A stretch of 64,000 nt of DNA. Source: an uncultured Lachnospiraceae bacterium. Its GTDB lineage: Bacteria > Bacillota > Clostridia > Lachnospirales > Lachnospiraceae. Below, one piece after another: positions 1 to 9,024 of the stretch. Where the stretch lies: the NCBI GenBank assembly GCA_934394565.1, contig CAKRQV010000005.1:1-64000 (forward strand), read 5' to 3'. How positions within the stretch are numbered: position 1 is the first letter of the stretch; every line of letters starts with the position of its first letter. A program made the position numbers and the translations under genes. Under the pieces are notes generated by a model. That model was given only the letters and a program-made list of their open reading frames with translations. It was not told the origin of the DNA and did no database searches.

Positions 1-51
1 GGCGGTGGTTCTGCTGCCGTCAGCACATCTTTCGACAAAAGGAGACAATCT

Positions 52-237
52 ATGAATGAATTTGCAGAAATCTTAAATCTATTTATTGCTAACGTCATCG
101 CATACACCTTTTTTGTAGCGGTCTATGGCTTCATCATTTATAACGTAGGGAAAATTATTCTCTATCTTATCCGCTATGCGGTATACCACATCCGCCGTGA
201 CATCAATAAATACAAATCCAATAAAGATAAACAGTAA
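52..237 (+). CDS. small membrane protein of unknown function
   Basis: This encodes 61 residues behind a good ribosome binding site (AAAGGAGA, about 7 bases before the ATG). Residues 8-42 form one or two hydrophobic segments, followed by a basic, lysine/arginine-rich tail, so the product is probably a small membrane protein with a cytoplasmic C-terminus. It lies directly upstream of a broken phage-type DNA polymerase gene in the same orientation, so it is probably cargo or a remnant of the same integrated element. I do not recognise a family. The ATG overlaps a TGA in another frame coming from the left edge, which hints at coupling to a gene mostly outside the window. Confidence 0.55.
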   Translation: MNEFAEILNLFIANVIAYTFFVAVYGFIIYNVGKIILYLIRYAVYHIRRDINKYKSNKDKQ

Positions 238-242
238 CACGG

Positions 243-274
243 CAGGCGGCAGGGATTTCTCTGCTGCCTGTTTT
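243..274 (+). terminator. hairpin after the small membrane gene
   Basis: Arms CAGGCGGCAG (243-252) and CTGCTGCCTG (261-270) pair with one mismatch and are followed by TTTT. It lies six bases after the stop of the 61-aa gene, so it may be a weak terminator or attenuator before the polymerase fragment. Confidence 0.45.
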
Positions 275-291
275 GTAGAAAGGACAATCTC

Positions 292-936
292 ATGAAAACA
301 CTTAGCATTGATATTGAGACATACAGTGATGTGCCTCTTCAGAAAACAGGCGTCTATCGTTATGTGGAGTCTCCCAATTTTGAAATCTTACTCTTTGCCT
401 ATAGCGCAGACAGCCAGCCCGTTCGGGTCATTGACCTTGCCTGTGGAGAACAGATTCCGAAAGAAGTTCTTCTTGCCCTGGAGGATGAATCTGTCATCAA
501 GTGGGCATTCAATGCAACTTTTGAACACATCTGCCTTTCTCGTTTCTTAGGATACCCGACCGGAGAATATCTGGAACCAGAAAGCTGGCGCTGCTCTATG
601 ATTTGGGCAGCTACGATGAGGCTCCCACTCTCCTTGGAAGGTGTCGGTGCTGTTCTTGGTTTGGAAAAGCAAAAGCTCTCAGAAGGAAAAGATTTCATCA
701 AGTACTTCTGCCAGCCTTGTGCTCCCACGAAGACCAATGGGCAACGTACAAGGAATCGCCCCTTCCATGCTCCGGATAAATGGGCTATGTTCAAAAAATA
801 TAATGTCCGTGATGTGGAGACTGAAATGGGCATTCAGCAGAGGCTTGCAAAGTTTCCCGTTCCAGATCAAGTCTGGGATGAATACCATCAAGACCAAAAA
901 ATCAATGGCCGTTGTGTACACTTACGGTTACATTGA
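292..936 (+). pseudogene. phage-type family A DNA polymerase, N-terminal fragment (3'-5' exonuclease part)
   Basis: The first ~203 residues read as the N-terminus of the phage/ICE family A DNA polymerases common in Firmicutes. They begin with an exonuclease-like motif (LSIDIETYSD, acidic pair D7/E9), continue with FNATFEHICL and a PDKW...YNVRDVETE segment carrying further exonuclease acidic residues, and reach the start of the linker (WDEYHQDQKIN). From about base 905 the frame leaves the family and ends in unrelated residues (GRCVHLRLH). A full-length enzyme would be about 640 residues, so the polymerase domain is absent. The ribosome binding site (AAAGGACA) is intact, so a truncated exonuclease-like product could still be made. 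Family assignment rests on motif recognition; the truncation is visible directly. Confidence 0.75.
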
Positions 937-1009
937 AAAATTCATCGAGCATCTTGGAGAACGATTCAATATTAGAGAGATTGCCTTTGACCGCTGGGCT
1001 GGAGCGTGA
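914..1009 (+). pseudogene. phage terminase large subunit, internal fragment
   Basis: The frame starting at 914 reads VYTYGYIEKFIEHLGERFN then IREIAFDRWAGA and stops. The phrase (F)NIREIAFDRW followed by GA is characteristic of the C-terminal nuclease half of Firmicutes phage terminase large subunits, where it normally continues with GAVQM. Only about 30 codons survive, sandwiched between a DNA polymerase fragment and a serine recombinase fragment, with no start or active-site context. It is therefore debris from a prophage packaging gene. Assignment is from memory of the family; a protein search of this 31-residue piece would settle it. Confidence 0.65.
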
Positions 1010-1892
1010 CGGTATCCTTACCGGTGCAGGAGGAAAAAGGTGGCACACAAGCACCATCAACAAAATCCTACGCAATGAAAAATACACCGGCGATGCCCTG
1101 CTCCAGAAAACCTACACAACAGACTTTCTGAACAAAACCAGAGTCAAGAACAACGGTCTCGTTCCTCAGTACTATGTAGAAGGTAACCACGAAGCTATTA
1201 TTCCGAAGGAAATCTACTTACAGGTTCAAGAAGAACTAGTCCGCAGACGAGTGGTCAAAACCAGTGCCAATGGCAAGAAACGTAGCTATAGCTGCAATCA
1301 CTGCTTCTCCAAAATCGTCATCTGCGGAGAATGTGGTGAAATGTTTCGAAGGCTCCACTGGAACAATCGTGGAGTTAAATCTATCGTCTGGCGCTGCATC
1401 AGCAGGCTGGAATCCACTGGACAGGAATGCCACGCCAGAACCATCAACGAGCTGGTCCTTCAGGATGCTGTCGTCAAAGCAATCAACCAGATGCTTGGAG
1501 ACAAAAGTAGCTATCAGGCACAACTACAGCTAAACATTGCTTCAGTCATTCGAGCTTCGCAGGCAACCTCCGTTGAAAACATTGATGAGAAGCTGATGGT
1601 CCTACAGCAAGAGCTTATCCAGAAAGCCCAGAGCAAAGAAGCCTATGACGAAATTGCCGATGAAATATTCAGGCTTCGAGAACTCCGCCAGAAGACCACC
1701 GTCGACACTGCCGCAAGAGACGAGCAGATAAAGCGGATCAATGACCTGCAGGATTATATTGCGCAGCAGAATACCTACCTCACCGAATTTGACGAATCGC
1801 TGGTGCGACGCTGGATCAAGCAGATCACTATCTGGGATGACCACATCACCGTAGAATTGAAATCAGGTGTTAGCATTGATGTGGATGCATAA
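999..1892 (+). pseudogene. large serine recombinase, C-terminal two thirds only
   Basis: From about base 999 the frame matches the recombinase domain of large serine integrases (GG.RW.TSTINKILRNEKYTGD..LQKTY). It continues with a zinc-ribbon (CGECG.....WRC......C) and a long glutamine/glutamate-rich coiled coil, ending in a C-terminal domain (RRWIKQITIWDD). The catalytic N-terminal resolvase domain with the nucleophilic serine is missing, replaced by phage terminase sequence. The open frame can be extended to a TTG at 912, but those first ~29 codons are an out-of-frame reading of the terminase fragment. This is the remnant of the integrase of a phage or conjugative transposon, no longer able to cleave DNA. 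A terminator follows. Confidence 0.8.
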
Positions 1893-1909
1893 GTCCCATA
1901 GATGCACTA

Positions 1910-1950
1910 AACCCTCCTGACCATTGATGGCCAGGAGGGTTCTTTGGTTT
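1910..1950 (+). terminator. rho-independent terminator after recombinase remnant
   Basis: AACCCTCCTG (1910-1919) pairs with CAGGAGGGTT (1932-1941), followed by the T-rich stretch TCTTTGGTTTT. It terminates the plus-strand phage remnant and also separates it from the convergent minus-strand pair. Confidence 0.75.
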
Positions 1951-3233
1951 TATTCTACTTTTATTTCTGGTAGATAATAGATTTTTCCATCCTTGGCAAT
2001 AAGCTGTACATCCTCAGAATACAACTCAGACTTATCAATATATAGCGTATTCTCACCAAAAGCCTGTGCACGAATCATGTCTGCCGTACTCTTTTCAATT
2101 GACCGATAATTGAAGTCTTCGTCAAATAATCCCGGAAGAAAATGAATTACTCCATCAACCCCTGCTCGTTTCCTTCTAGCTTCGTCTGTATCTATTTTTA
2201 GCCTCTCTGTTGTACCTTCATGCCATGCAGCAAGCCTGCTTTGTGTATCTTGAACTTGCTTTGTATATATTGGAAGGATGGCGATACATTGTTCTCTCGA
2301 AACTGCTCCAAGGTGCAACGTATACCTCAAATCAGATATTTTGCACAACACATCCAGCAATGATTTTTGATACATAAACCAGTTTTGAGCATTTCCTACG
2401 ACTTTTTCATACGAATCATAGTCAAGGTCTGTTTTCTTTGCAAATCCAGCTAAAGTTAAATTTGCCTGTCCCAGTAACTGAGTGCATTCCTCTTCAAGGT
2501 TGTCTAACTGGTTAATCTTCGATATTCTAAGCTCATTATTTTCTAGGATTTCTGTCTGAAAATCTGCAATCTTTTTTACATGAGCTACGAGAGAAAACAC
2601 ACGACTTCTATACTCATTATCTTGGAAGTTTTGTATTTCAGAAATCCCATCACTAATTGCACCCAATTCTGCATTTATTTGTGTCATATAATACTGGCCA
2701 ACAACCATTGATGCGACACCCATAGCAGCTGCAGCGGTGTTTGCTACCACTGCCGTTCCTTTTTGTGCTTCAACCACCACTAAATTGGCGTGTCCTTGAA
2801 TACCATCTGCACCTCGATAGAATCCTCGAACCGCCCCTTCCATAGCCTTTGAATCAGTTAATTTAGCTCCAGCCGGGATAATTGCTCTATATAAAACACC
2901 GCCATTTGCAGCTTGCACAGCCTGTGCTGCATTATTAGTAGCATTTACAGCTTGCGCTAACCCTGGAACAAGATTATTTACATGAGCAAGGACTTTACTA
3001 TCCGTGATTTCAACCAGTGCATTCTCATCCTTGATGACTTCTGCAGGAAGCATTTCCATCTCGATAATTAATTCAGTAGGTGCATTATCAGAAACAGCTA
3101 TCACATGTTTCTCTGCGTCTGTTTTGATATCCGCACTTGCATTTACCTCTTGATTATTCTTTTTTCGTTGAATAATGAATATGCATATTACCACCACAGC
3201 TATTACACATATTCCAATACCTATGTACTTCAT
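1950..3233 (-). CDS. membrane-anchored protein of unknown function, second gene of RES pair
   Basis: This encodes 427 residues with a strong ribosome binding site (AGGAGG, 9 bases before ATG). Residues 3-22 are a single N-terminal transmembrane segment with a short outside end, then KKNNQ. The middle (about 150-185) is a second hydrophobic, alanine/glycine/valine-rich stretch (VANTAAAAMGVASMVVGQYY), which could insert into a membrane. Beyond it comes a predicted helical region with heptad-like spacing (IQNFQDNEYRSRVFSLVAHV). I do not recognise a named family. It starts about 50 bases after the RES-domain gene on the same strand with no terminator visible, so the two are probably co-transcribed. 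A role as membrane partner, sensor or antagonist of the RES protein is inference only. Confidence 0.7.
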   Translation of the reverse strand: MKYIGIGICVIAVVVICIFIIQRKKNNQEVNASADIKTDAEKHVIAVSDNAPTELIIEMEMLPAEVIKDENALVEITDSKVLAHVNNLVPGLAQAVNATNNAAQAVQAANGGVLYRAIIPAGAKLTDSKAMEGAVRGFYRGADGIQGHANLVVVEAQKGTAVVANTAAAAMGVASMVVGQYYMTQINAELGAISDGISEIQNFQDNEYRSRVFSLVAHVKKIADFQTEILENNELRISKINQLDNLEEECTQLLGQANLTLAGFAKKTDLDYDSYEKVVGNAQNWFMYQKSLLDVLCKISDLRYTLHLGAVSREQCIAILPIYTKQVQDTQSRLAAWHEGTTERLKIDTDEARRKRAGVDGVIHFLPGLFDEDFNYRSIEKSTADMIRAQAFGENTLYIDKSELYSEDVQLIAKDGKIYYLPEIKVE

Positions 3234-3284
3234 TTTCTAGTACCTCCTATCATTTTCTATAATAGGCCTTGTAAATTTTGCGAA

Positions 3285-4154
3285 TCAAGAAACCGTATAC
3301 TTCTCAATTAAACCACATGGTTTCGCTATTTCCTTGTCAAAAAGTACAATGTTTCGGCCAACTTCCGACACCGTACTTCCATAAATAATACCAGAATATC
3401 CAAGCGATCTATAATACTGAGCCATAGTCTGAAAAGGTGCGTACATTATACCCTTATCAGCCGAATCATCTATTGGTTCAAATATCTGCTCTGAAAGCAG
3501 TTTTGAATATGTATAAACAGCCCACTCTGTAAATATTCGTTTGAATTCTGTCTTATTCACACTATATTGAGGAACTCGACCTAATATTTTTGCTATCTTA
3601 ACTCCTTTTTTTACTTGTGCATTACCGTATGATTCAAGCATATGATTTAACTGTTCATAACTTTTATTGTCTGCAATTGTTAAATCAACAATCTTTATAT
3701 CACCATAAGCCTTTTCAAGTGCGAAATGGCAAAATCCAAATTCATCCCCTACATGTGCTCTGCATTCAGCTTGTGCACATTGATGTATATCTGATTCATT
3801 TCCGAGCGCTAAATACAGCCATTCTACTCCCGGAGGACTGAATCTATTATCATTTTTAATAAATTCTTTCTTCGGTATAAATCTTTCATATTCAGGCATC
3901 TCGTCTTTTTTGAGAATACACCCTCTGCCAACTAAAGTCCCATCAAGGGCATTCAACTTTAAAGTACTATGTTTAATCCCAAAGTTATCATAAAACAAAT
4001 CATTATAGACCTTAAGAAACGTGCATTTTTTCGCTTTTTCAATATCATCATATGAAAAATTTCCCATAGCTAGCGCATCTCGAAACTCATCCCATGTCTT
4101 CCTTATTGTTCTCTCATTATTTTTTATATTTCCAAAATCAAAAAAACGACCCAT
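3285..4154 (-). CDS. RES-domain protein (predicted NAD+-degrading enzyme)
   Basis: This encodes 289 residues from the ATG at 4154, chosen because GGAG lies 9 bases upstream; the frame stays open to a TTG at 4259 but that start has no ribosome binding site. The C-terminal ~210 residues carry the RES signature: an arginine (GRGC, R77), NRFSPPG (103-109) followed by WLYLALG, a conserved glutamate in AECRA (E130), and at the end APFQTMAQYYRSLGYSGIIY with the serine of YGST (S260) and NIVLF. RES proteins of toxin-antitoxin pairs consume NAD+. The usual Xre/MbcA-type antitoxin gene is not beside it; instead a membrane protein gene follows. The N-terminal ~70 residues lie outside the RES core. Family call is firm; biological role is inferred. 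Confidence 0.8.
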   Translation of the reverse strand: MGRFFDFGNIKNNERTIRKTWDEFRDALAMGNFSYDDIEKAKKCTFLKVYNDLFYDNFGIKHSTLKLNALDGTLVGRGCILKKDEMPEYERFIPKKEFIKNDNRFSPPGVEWLYLALGNESDIHQCAQAECRAHVGDEFGFCHFALEKAYGDIKIVDLTIADNKSYEQLNHMLESYGNAQVKKGVKIAKILGRVPQYSVNKTEFKRIFTEWAVYTYSKLLSEQIFEPIDDSADKGIMYAPFQTMAQYYRSLGYSGIIYGSTVSEVGRNIVLFDKEIAKPCGLIEKYTVS

Positions 4155-4433
4155 GTTTAAATTCTCCATTAAATGCCATCTATTCCACTGCCAAGTCTGC
4201 CTCATAGTATCGAGTGGCTTAAACTGCGGTCGGCTCTGACAATAATCCCAGTGCCACAACCTATGACATCTAATCCACAGCCTAAACCCTACTGCATTTT
4301 TCGGCCATATATTTTTTCTCTAATCAGACCGAAAAGTAGATATGTTTCCATACAAGAAAACCGAGCTTTCCGCAAGGCTTCTCTGATGATACTAACCTCG
4401 CAAAAAGCCCGGAAATACGCCACTTTTCAGCCT

Positions 4434-5831
4434 TTATTTATCTTTTCTTGACAGCAAACAGACCGTCTCCACGTGCACCGTCTGCGGAAACATATCCACA
4501 CACCCAATCCTTTCCACTTTATACCCACTCTTAATCAGCATATCCAGATCTCTGGCCAGGCTGGTCGGCTTGCACGAAATATAAACCATCCTCTCCACAC
4601 CATACTCAATAATCTTCTTCAACGCCTTCGGATTACAACCATCCCTCGGCGGATCGAGCATGATGAGATCCGGTTTTTCCTCGATCTCATCGAGCATCGC
4701 CAGTACATCCCCGGCAAGAAAATCACAGTTATCCAGACCGTTCAGTGCCGCATTCTCTTTTGCTGCCTTGACAGCCTCTTCGACGATCTCCACGCCGATC
4801 ACTTTCTTTGCCACCGGCGCCAGGATCTGGGCGATGGTTCCGGTGCCGCTGTACAGGTCATATACGACACGGTCTTTGGTATTTCCCATATACTCTCTGG
4901 CTGTCTCATACAAGACTTCCGCACCGAGAGAATTGGTCTGGAAGAAGGAAAACGGTGTGATCCGGAATTTCAGTCCCAGAAGTTCTTCGTAGAAATCTTC
5001 CTTACCATACAGCACTCTTGTCTCATCGCTCTGCACCGTATCTGCCACGGAGTCATTGATCATATGCAGAATACCGCTGATCTGCCCTTCCAGCGGCAGA
5101 GCCAGCAGTGCTTCCTTTAACGGGGTCAGATCATGTTCTTCTTGACTGGTTGTCACCAGTGCGATCATGATATCGCCAAATTTTACTGAACGACGCACAA
5201 GCAGGTGGCGCAGATAGCCGGTATGCTGCATTTTCCGGTAAAATGCAGCCGGATGCTCACGGAAATATGTCTGCACGCAGTTTACGATCTGGTTATAGTC
5301 GTTATGCACGATGGCACAGTCTGTTGCGGAAAGTACATCGTAGGTACTGCATTTTCTGTGCAGTCCCAGTGTCAACGGGCCGTCTTTTTCGGCATCGCCA
5401 AAGGAAAATTCCATTTTGTTGCGGTATCCGGTCTCCACCGGGCTTCCCTTGATGCCCTCGAATACATATGCCGGATTGCCATGTTCATCTACCTGACCGG
5501 CTGCCCGGATGGCATCGTCCATCAGCTTTTTCACCTGTGTTTCTTTCAGAGCCAGCTGATCTGCATATGCCATGGTCTGGTACATACACCCGCCGCAGGC
5601 TGGAAACTGTGAACACAGAGGATCTCTTGTCTCCAATGCAGACTTTTCCCGTACTTCAAGGATACATCCGCCCAGTCTGCCGCTTCTTTTTTTCTGGATA
5701 TAGCCATAGACAGTCTGTCCTGGAATGCCATTTTTTACTGTAATCTTATCACCCTCCGGAGTCTCTATTCTGCCGAGGTTTGGAAAATCCACCCGCTGTA
5801 TCTTTCCCGCAAATCTGTCACCTTTTTTCAT
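4434..5831 (-). CDS. rlmD: 23S rRNA (uracil-C5)-methyltransferase, RlmD/RlmCD (RumA) family
   Basis: This encodes 465 residues. The ATG at 5831 was chosen because GGAG sits 7 bases upstream. The order of domains is an N-terminal TRAM RNA-binding domain (about 1-60), an iron-sulfur cysteine cluster (C...FPACGGC about residues 72-82 plus a later Cys), and a C-terminal Rossmann SAM methyltransferase. That last part shows motif I (DLYSGTGTIAQIL), the LDPPRDG motif and the catalytic ISCKPTSLARDL. The family methylates uracil in 23S rRNA (U1939 and, in Firmicutes, often U747 as well). It is monocistronic here. TrmA-family specificity cannot be distinguished fully from sequence, so the substrate position is inferred. 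Confidence 0.9.
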   Translation of the reverse strand: MKKGDRFAGKIQRVDFPNLGRIETPEGDKITVKNGIPGQTVYGYIQKKRSGRLGGCILEVREKSALETRDPLCSQFPACGGCMYQTMAYADQLALKETQVKKLMDDAIRAAGQVDEHGNPAYVFEGIKGSPVETGYRNKMEFSFGDAEKDGPLTLGLHRKCSTYDVLSATDCAIVHNDYNQIVNCVQTYFREHPAAFYRKMQHTGYLRHLLVRRSVKFGDIMIALVTTSQEEHDLTPLKEALLALPLEGQISGILHMINDSVADTVQSDETRVLYGKEDFYEELLGLKFRITPFSFFQTNSLGAEVLYETAREYMGNTKDRVVYDLYSGTGTIAQILAPVAKKVIGVEIVEEAVKAAKENAALNGLDNCDFLAGDVLAMLDEIEEKPDLIMLDPPRDGCNPKALKKIIEYGVERMVYISCKPTSLARDLDMLIKSGYKVERIGCVDMFPQTVHVETVCLLSRKDK

Positions 5832-6020
5832 GCACACTCTCCTGTATTTTCACAATTTTCTATCTCACGATAGCACTATTCTTGTTGATGTGTATTTTTT
5901 ATCTATACAAAGTTTCTATGGCAAACGAAGGATTGCAGTCTCTTCGCTCTGCTGTATCTCACCTTCTGTTTTCAGTAAAAGAGCCCCTGTCTTTCTCACA
6001 GGAGCTCATTCACATTTCCT

Positions 6021-6044
6021 ATAAAACCGCCAGCCTGCGGTTTT
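6021..6044 (-). terminator. terminator of the 120-aa membrane gene
   Basis: AAAACCGC (6023-6030) pairs with GCGGTTTT (6037-6044). Read on the minus strand, the stem ends in a short T run 16 bases after the stop of the gene at 6060. Confidence 0.7.
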
Positions 6045-6059
6045 TATTTCTTTTACAGC

Positions 6060-6422
6060 TTATTCTTCAGCAGCTTTTGCTTCTACTGTCTTCGCAGCCT
6101 GTGCAGCGCCCTCGGCCACATTGGCTTTGATGGCTTCTGCTGCTTCATTTACCGGCTCTTCTGCCTCTTTGGCTTCTTCATCTGCTTTTTTTTCTTCGTG
6201 TTTCTCTGCCTTGTCTTCGTCCTCGAAACAGTCATCGAAATCATCCTCGAAGTCTTCTTCGAAATCTTCGAGATAATCCGGTGTCAGGAAACGATATACC
6301 GCATAAGCAATACCAGCGATGGCTGCTACTGCGCCGACAATGGCGAGTATCCATACGAGGATGTTGCTTTTTTTCTTTTCTTCCTTATTCAGTGCTGCAA
6401 TTAATTCATCTACTTTACCCAT
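6060..6422 (-). CDS. single-pass membrane protein with long acidic/alanine-rich tail
   Basis: This encodes 120 residues: a charged N-terminus (MGKVDELIAALNKEEKKK), one transmembrane helix (about 20-44, LVWILAIVGAVAAIAGIAYAVY), a strongly acidic run of Glu/Asp/Phe (about 52-70) and an Ala/Glu/Lys-rich low-complexity tail predicted to be helical. Small proteins of this layout, annotated as hypothetical or DUF4366-like, are common in Lachnospiraceae. The acidic phenylalanine-bearing stretch could bind a basic partner or metal, but I see no catalytic motif. It is monocistronic with its own terminator, between rlmD and pcrA on the same strand. Confidence 0.7.
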   Translation of the reverse strand: MGKVDELIAALNKEEKKKSNILVWILAIVGAVAAIAGIAYAVYRFLTPDYLEDFEEDFEDDFDDCFEDEDKAEKHEEKKADEEAKEAEEPVNEAAEAIKANVAEGAAQAAKTVEAKAAEE

Positions 6423-6585
6423 GAATCATTACCGTCCTTTCCAGTCTTATAAGTAGTTACGATGCACCTGCGCAAACTGCTTTGCTCTCTTTCACGATGC
6501 ATTTACCCGTATGCTTTATTATAACACCCAAAAGATATTTTTACCATATGAATATCTATTTTAGGGATATTCTACGAAAATTTTC

Positions 6586-8817
6586 TTAAATTTTCTGCAA
6601 TTTGGCGAAAGCGGCAAACATTTTTTTGACACCAAACTTTTCAAAATCAACGGTAACTTCGTAATCCTTGCCACCTTTGACGATATTTAACACCATGCCG
6701 GTGCCAAATTTGATATGGCGCACCGTATCTCCTATGGCATAGTCCGGTGCGGTCTGGGCATTTAACATACTGCCGCCGGTGCGAAGGGCCGGTTTGTCAA
6801 ACATGGTCTGGGAATAGGCGGCCGGTTTGCGGAATTCCTGTCTCGCTTTTCGCCATGCATTATCCACCGGTGGATCAGGTTTTTTACGTTCCATTAACGT
6901 ATCCCTGCCAAGATCCACCAATTCTCTCGGAATCTCATGCACAAAGCGAGACACCTTATTGTACTGGGTTTCGCCACGGATCATACGCTGCTTTGCACTG
7001 GTGATCGTCAGATCGTCCATGGCGCGAGTAATACCAACATAGCACAGGCGCCGTTCTTCCTCCAGTTCCATCGGATCATCGGAGGTGATCGTCATGTAGC
7101 TCGGGAAAATGCCATCTTCCAGACCGGTCAGAAATACTCTCGGGAATTCCAGACCTTTCGCACTGTGCAAAGTCATCAGAAGTACTTTGTTGGTATCCTC
7201 ATCGTCCTCGTCAATATCCGCCACCAGAGCTACGTCAGACAAAAATCCACTGAGTGTCGGCTCATCTGCCCCTTCTTCGTAGGTCACCACTTTCGTGATC
7301 AGCTCGTTGATATTGTCGATACGGTTTCTCGACTCTTCGGTATCCTCCGCCTCCAGTTCCCGGACATAACCGGTCTGGTCAATGACTTTATTTAACAGCT
7401 CTTCCACAGACAGAATGTCAACCATGGCTTTCAGGCTGTCAATATATGTGGTAAAACCTTTGATTTTATCTGCAGCCCGTCCTGCAAGCCCCGGAATCTC
7501 CCCCGCATGGCGCATGGCTTCGTACAGGCTCATCCCCTGTTCTTCCGCATAGGCAGCGGCCTTGTTCAGGCTGGCCACACCGATACCGCGTTTTGGCACG
7601 TTAACAATACGGCGCACAGCCAGGTCATCTCTTGCATTGTCAATAGTTTTTAAATAGGATAAAAGATCCTTAACCTCTTTACGGGCATAGAAGTTCAAAC
7701 CGCCCACCAGACGGTACGGAATACTCGCCATAAGGAATTTTTCCTCAAACATACGGGACTGGGCATTGGTACGGTACAGTACGGCAAAATCACTGTACGC
7801 TGCGCCCTCCCGTACCTGGGAGCGGATCTCTCCGGCCACATATTCTGCCTCTTCAAAGGCATTCATAAACTGCCGGAAATGTACCTTTTCACCCTCATCT
7901 TTCTCGGACCACAGCGTCTTTTTCTTACGGCCATGGTTATTAGCGATCACGGCATTGGCCGCATTCAGGATATTCTGGGTGGAGCGGTAATTCTGTTCCA
8001 GTTTGATCACCCTTGCATCCGGGAAATTTTTCTCGAAATCGAGGATATTGCGGATATTGGCACCGCGGAACCGGTAAATGGACTGGTCATCGTCACCGAC
8101 GACGCAGAGATTGCGGTATTTTTTTGCCAGCAGGCGCACCAGCTCAAACTGGGCGGTGTTGGTATCCTGATACTCATCCACCATCAGATATAAAAAGCGT
8201 TCCTGATAGCTGTCGAGCACATCCGGCTGGCTCTGAAAAAGCTCTACGGTCTTCATCAGCAGATCGTCAAAATCCAGCGCATTGTTCTGTTTTAAGGCAT
8301 GCTGATAGGCCGCATATGCCTTGCCGATCACCTGACTGTTCCAGTCTCCGGCGGCATTTAACAGATACTCTTCCGGCGAGATCAGCTCATTTTTTGCTGC
8401 GGAAATGGCAGCGAGCAGGGATCTGTCCTTGTAGATCCGGGTATCCAGCTCCTGCATCTTGATGATATCCTTGATCACATGTTTCTGGTCGTCGGTATCG
8501 TAGATTGTAAAATTCGTATCGTAACCCAAACGGTCAATATAGCGGCGAAGGATACGCACGCAGGTCGAATGAAATGTACTGACCCATACGCTGCTGCCGT
8601 CAGCGGAGAGCTGGTCAACACGTTCGCGCATCTCCCCTGCGGCTTTGTTGGTAAAGGTAATGGCAAGGATATTCCATGGATTGACCTGTTTTTCAGTAAT
8701 CAGATACGCTATACGCTGTGTCAGCACCCTGGTCTTCCCACTGCCTGCACCGGCTATGATAAGCAGCGGACCCTCGGTACACTCGACCGCTTCCTGCTGC
8801 TGTGGATTTAACTGCAT
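6586..8817 (-). CDS. pcrA: ATP-dependent DNA helicase PcrA/UvrD
   Basis: This encodes 743 residues from the ATG at 8817, preceded by GGAGG 5 bases away; an upstream in-frame ATG at 8895 lacks a site. It is a superfamily 1A helicase with Walker A GAGSGKT (23-29), motif II DEYQDTN, motif III GDDDQSIYRFRGA, motif IV QNYRST, motif V (TLHSAKGLEF) and motif VI (RRLCYVGITRA). The C-terminal ~50 residues resemble the PcrA tail that binds RNA polymerase (GDTVRHIKFGTGMV). It unwinds 3'-5' in repair, replication restart and transcription-coupled repair. Promoter elements TTGCAC and TATAAT spaced 17 lie upstream on the minus strand (8986 to 8958), divergent from the yerC promoter. Confidence 0.95.
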   Translation of the reverse strand: MQLNPQQQEAVECTEGPLLIIAGAGSGKTRVLTQRIAYLITEKQVNPWNILAITFTNKAAGEMRERVDQLSADGSSVWVSTFHSTCVRILRRYIDRLGYDTNFTIYDTDDQKHVIKDIIKMQELDTRIYKDRSLLAAISAAKNELISPEEYLLNAAGDWNSQVIGKAYAAYQHALKQNNALDFDDLLMKTVELFQSQPDVLDSYQERFLYLMVDEYQDTNTAQFELVRLLAKKYRNLCVVGDDDQSIYRFRGANIRNILDFEKNFPDARVIKLEQNYRSTQNILNAANAVIANNHGRKKKTLWSEKDEGEKVHFRQFMNAFEEAEYVAGEIRSQVREGAAYSDFAVLYRTNAQSRMFEEKFLMASIPYRLVGGLNFYARKEVKDLLSYLKTIDNARDDLAVRRIVNVPKRGIGVASLNKAAAYAEEQGMSLYEAMRHAGEIPGLAGRAADKIKGFTTYIDSLKAMVDILSVEELLNKVIDQTGYVRELEAEDTEESRNRIDNINELITKVVTYEEGADEPTLSGFLSDVALVADIDEDDEDTNKVLLMTLHSAKGLEFPRVFLTGLEDGIFPSYMTITSDDPMELEEERRLCYVGITRAMDDLTITSAKQRMIRGETQYNKVSRFVHEIPRELVDLGRDTLMERKKPDPPVDNAWRKARQEFRKPAAYSQTMFDKPALRTGGSMLNAQTAPDYAIGDTVRHIKFGTGMVLNIVKGGKDYEVTVDFEKFGVKKMFAAFAKLQKI

Positions 8818-8957
8818 ATTGTCCTCCCTGGCTGTCCGGATATTAACAGATATACGGCTCTGCGGCACCGGAAAAACAAATCCGGTGCAATGCAAAGTTA
8901 TGAAATGCAGACATTGCTGTATCCCATAATAAAAACAAACGTTCGAACAGCAGACTT

Positions 8958-9024
8958 ATTATAGAGGAAGAATAAAAAAAGTGCAACCGTTTTGCTTGTA
9001 ATGCACGGACAAAACTTATATAAT
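8958..9024. promoter_or_regulatory. divergent sigma-A promoters for pcrA and yerC
   Basis: The 368-bp gap between pcrA and yerC holds two back-to-back promoters. On the minus strand, TTGCAC (8986-8981) and TATAAT (8963-8958) have 17-bp spacing. On the plus strand, TTGTAA (8996-9001) and TATAAT (9019-9024) have 17-bp spacing. The remaining ~160 bp before yerC is an untranslated leader in which I see no known riboswitch. Confidence 0.65.
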
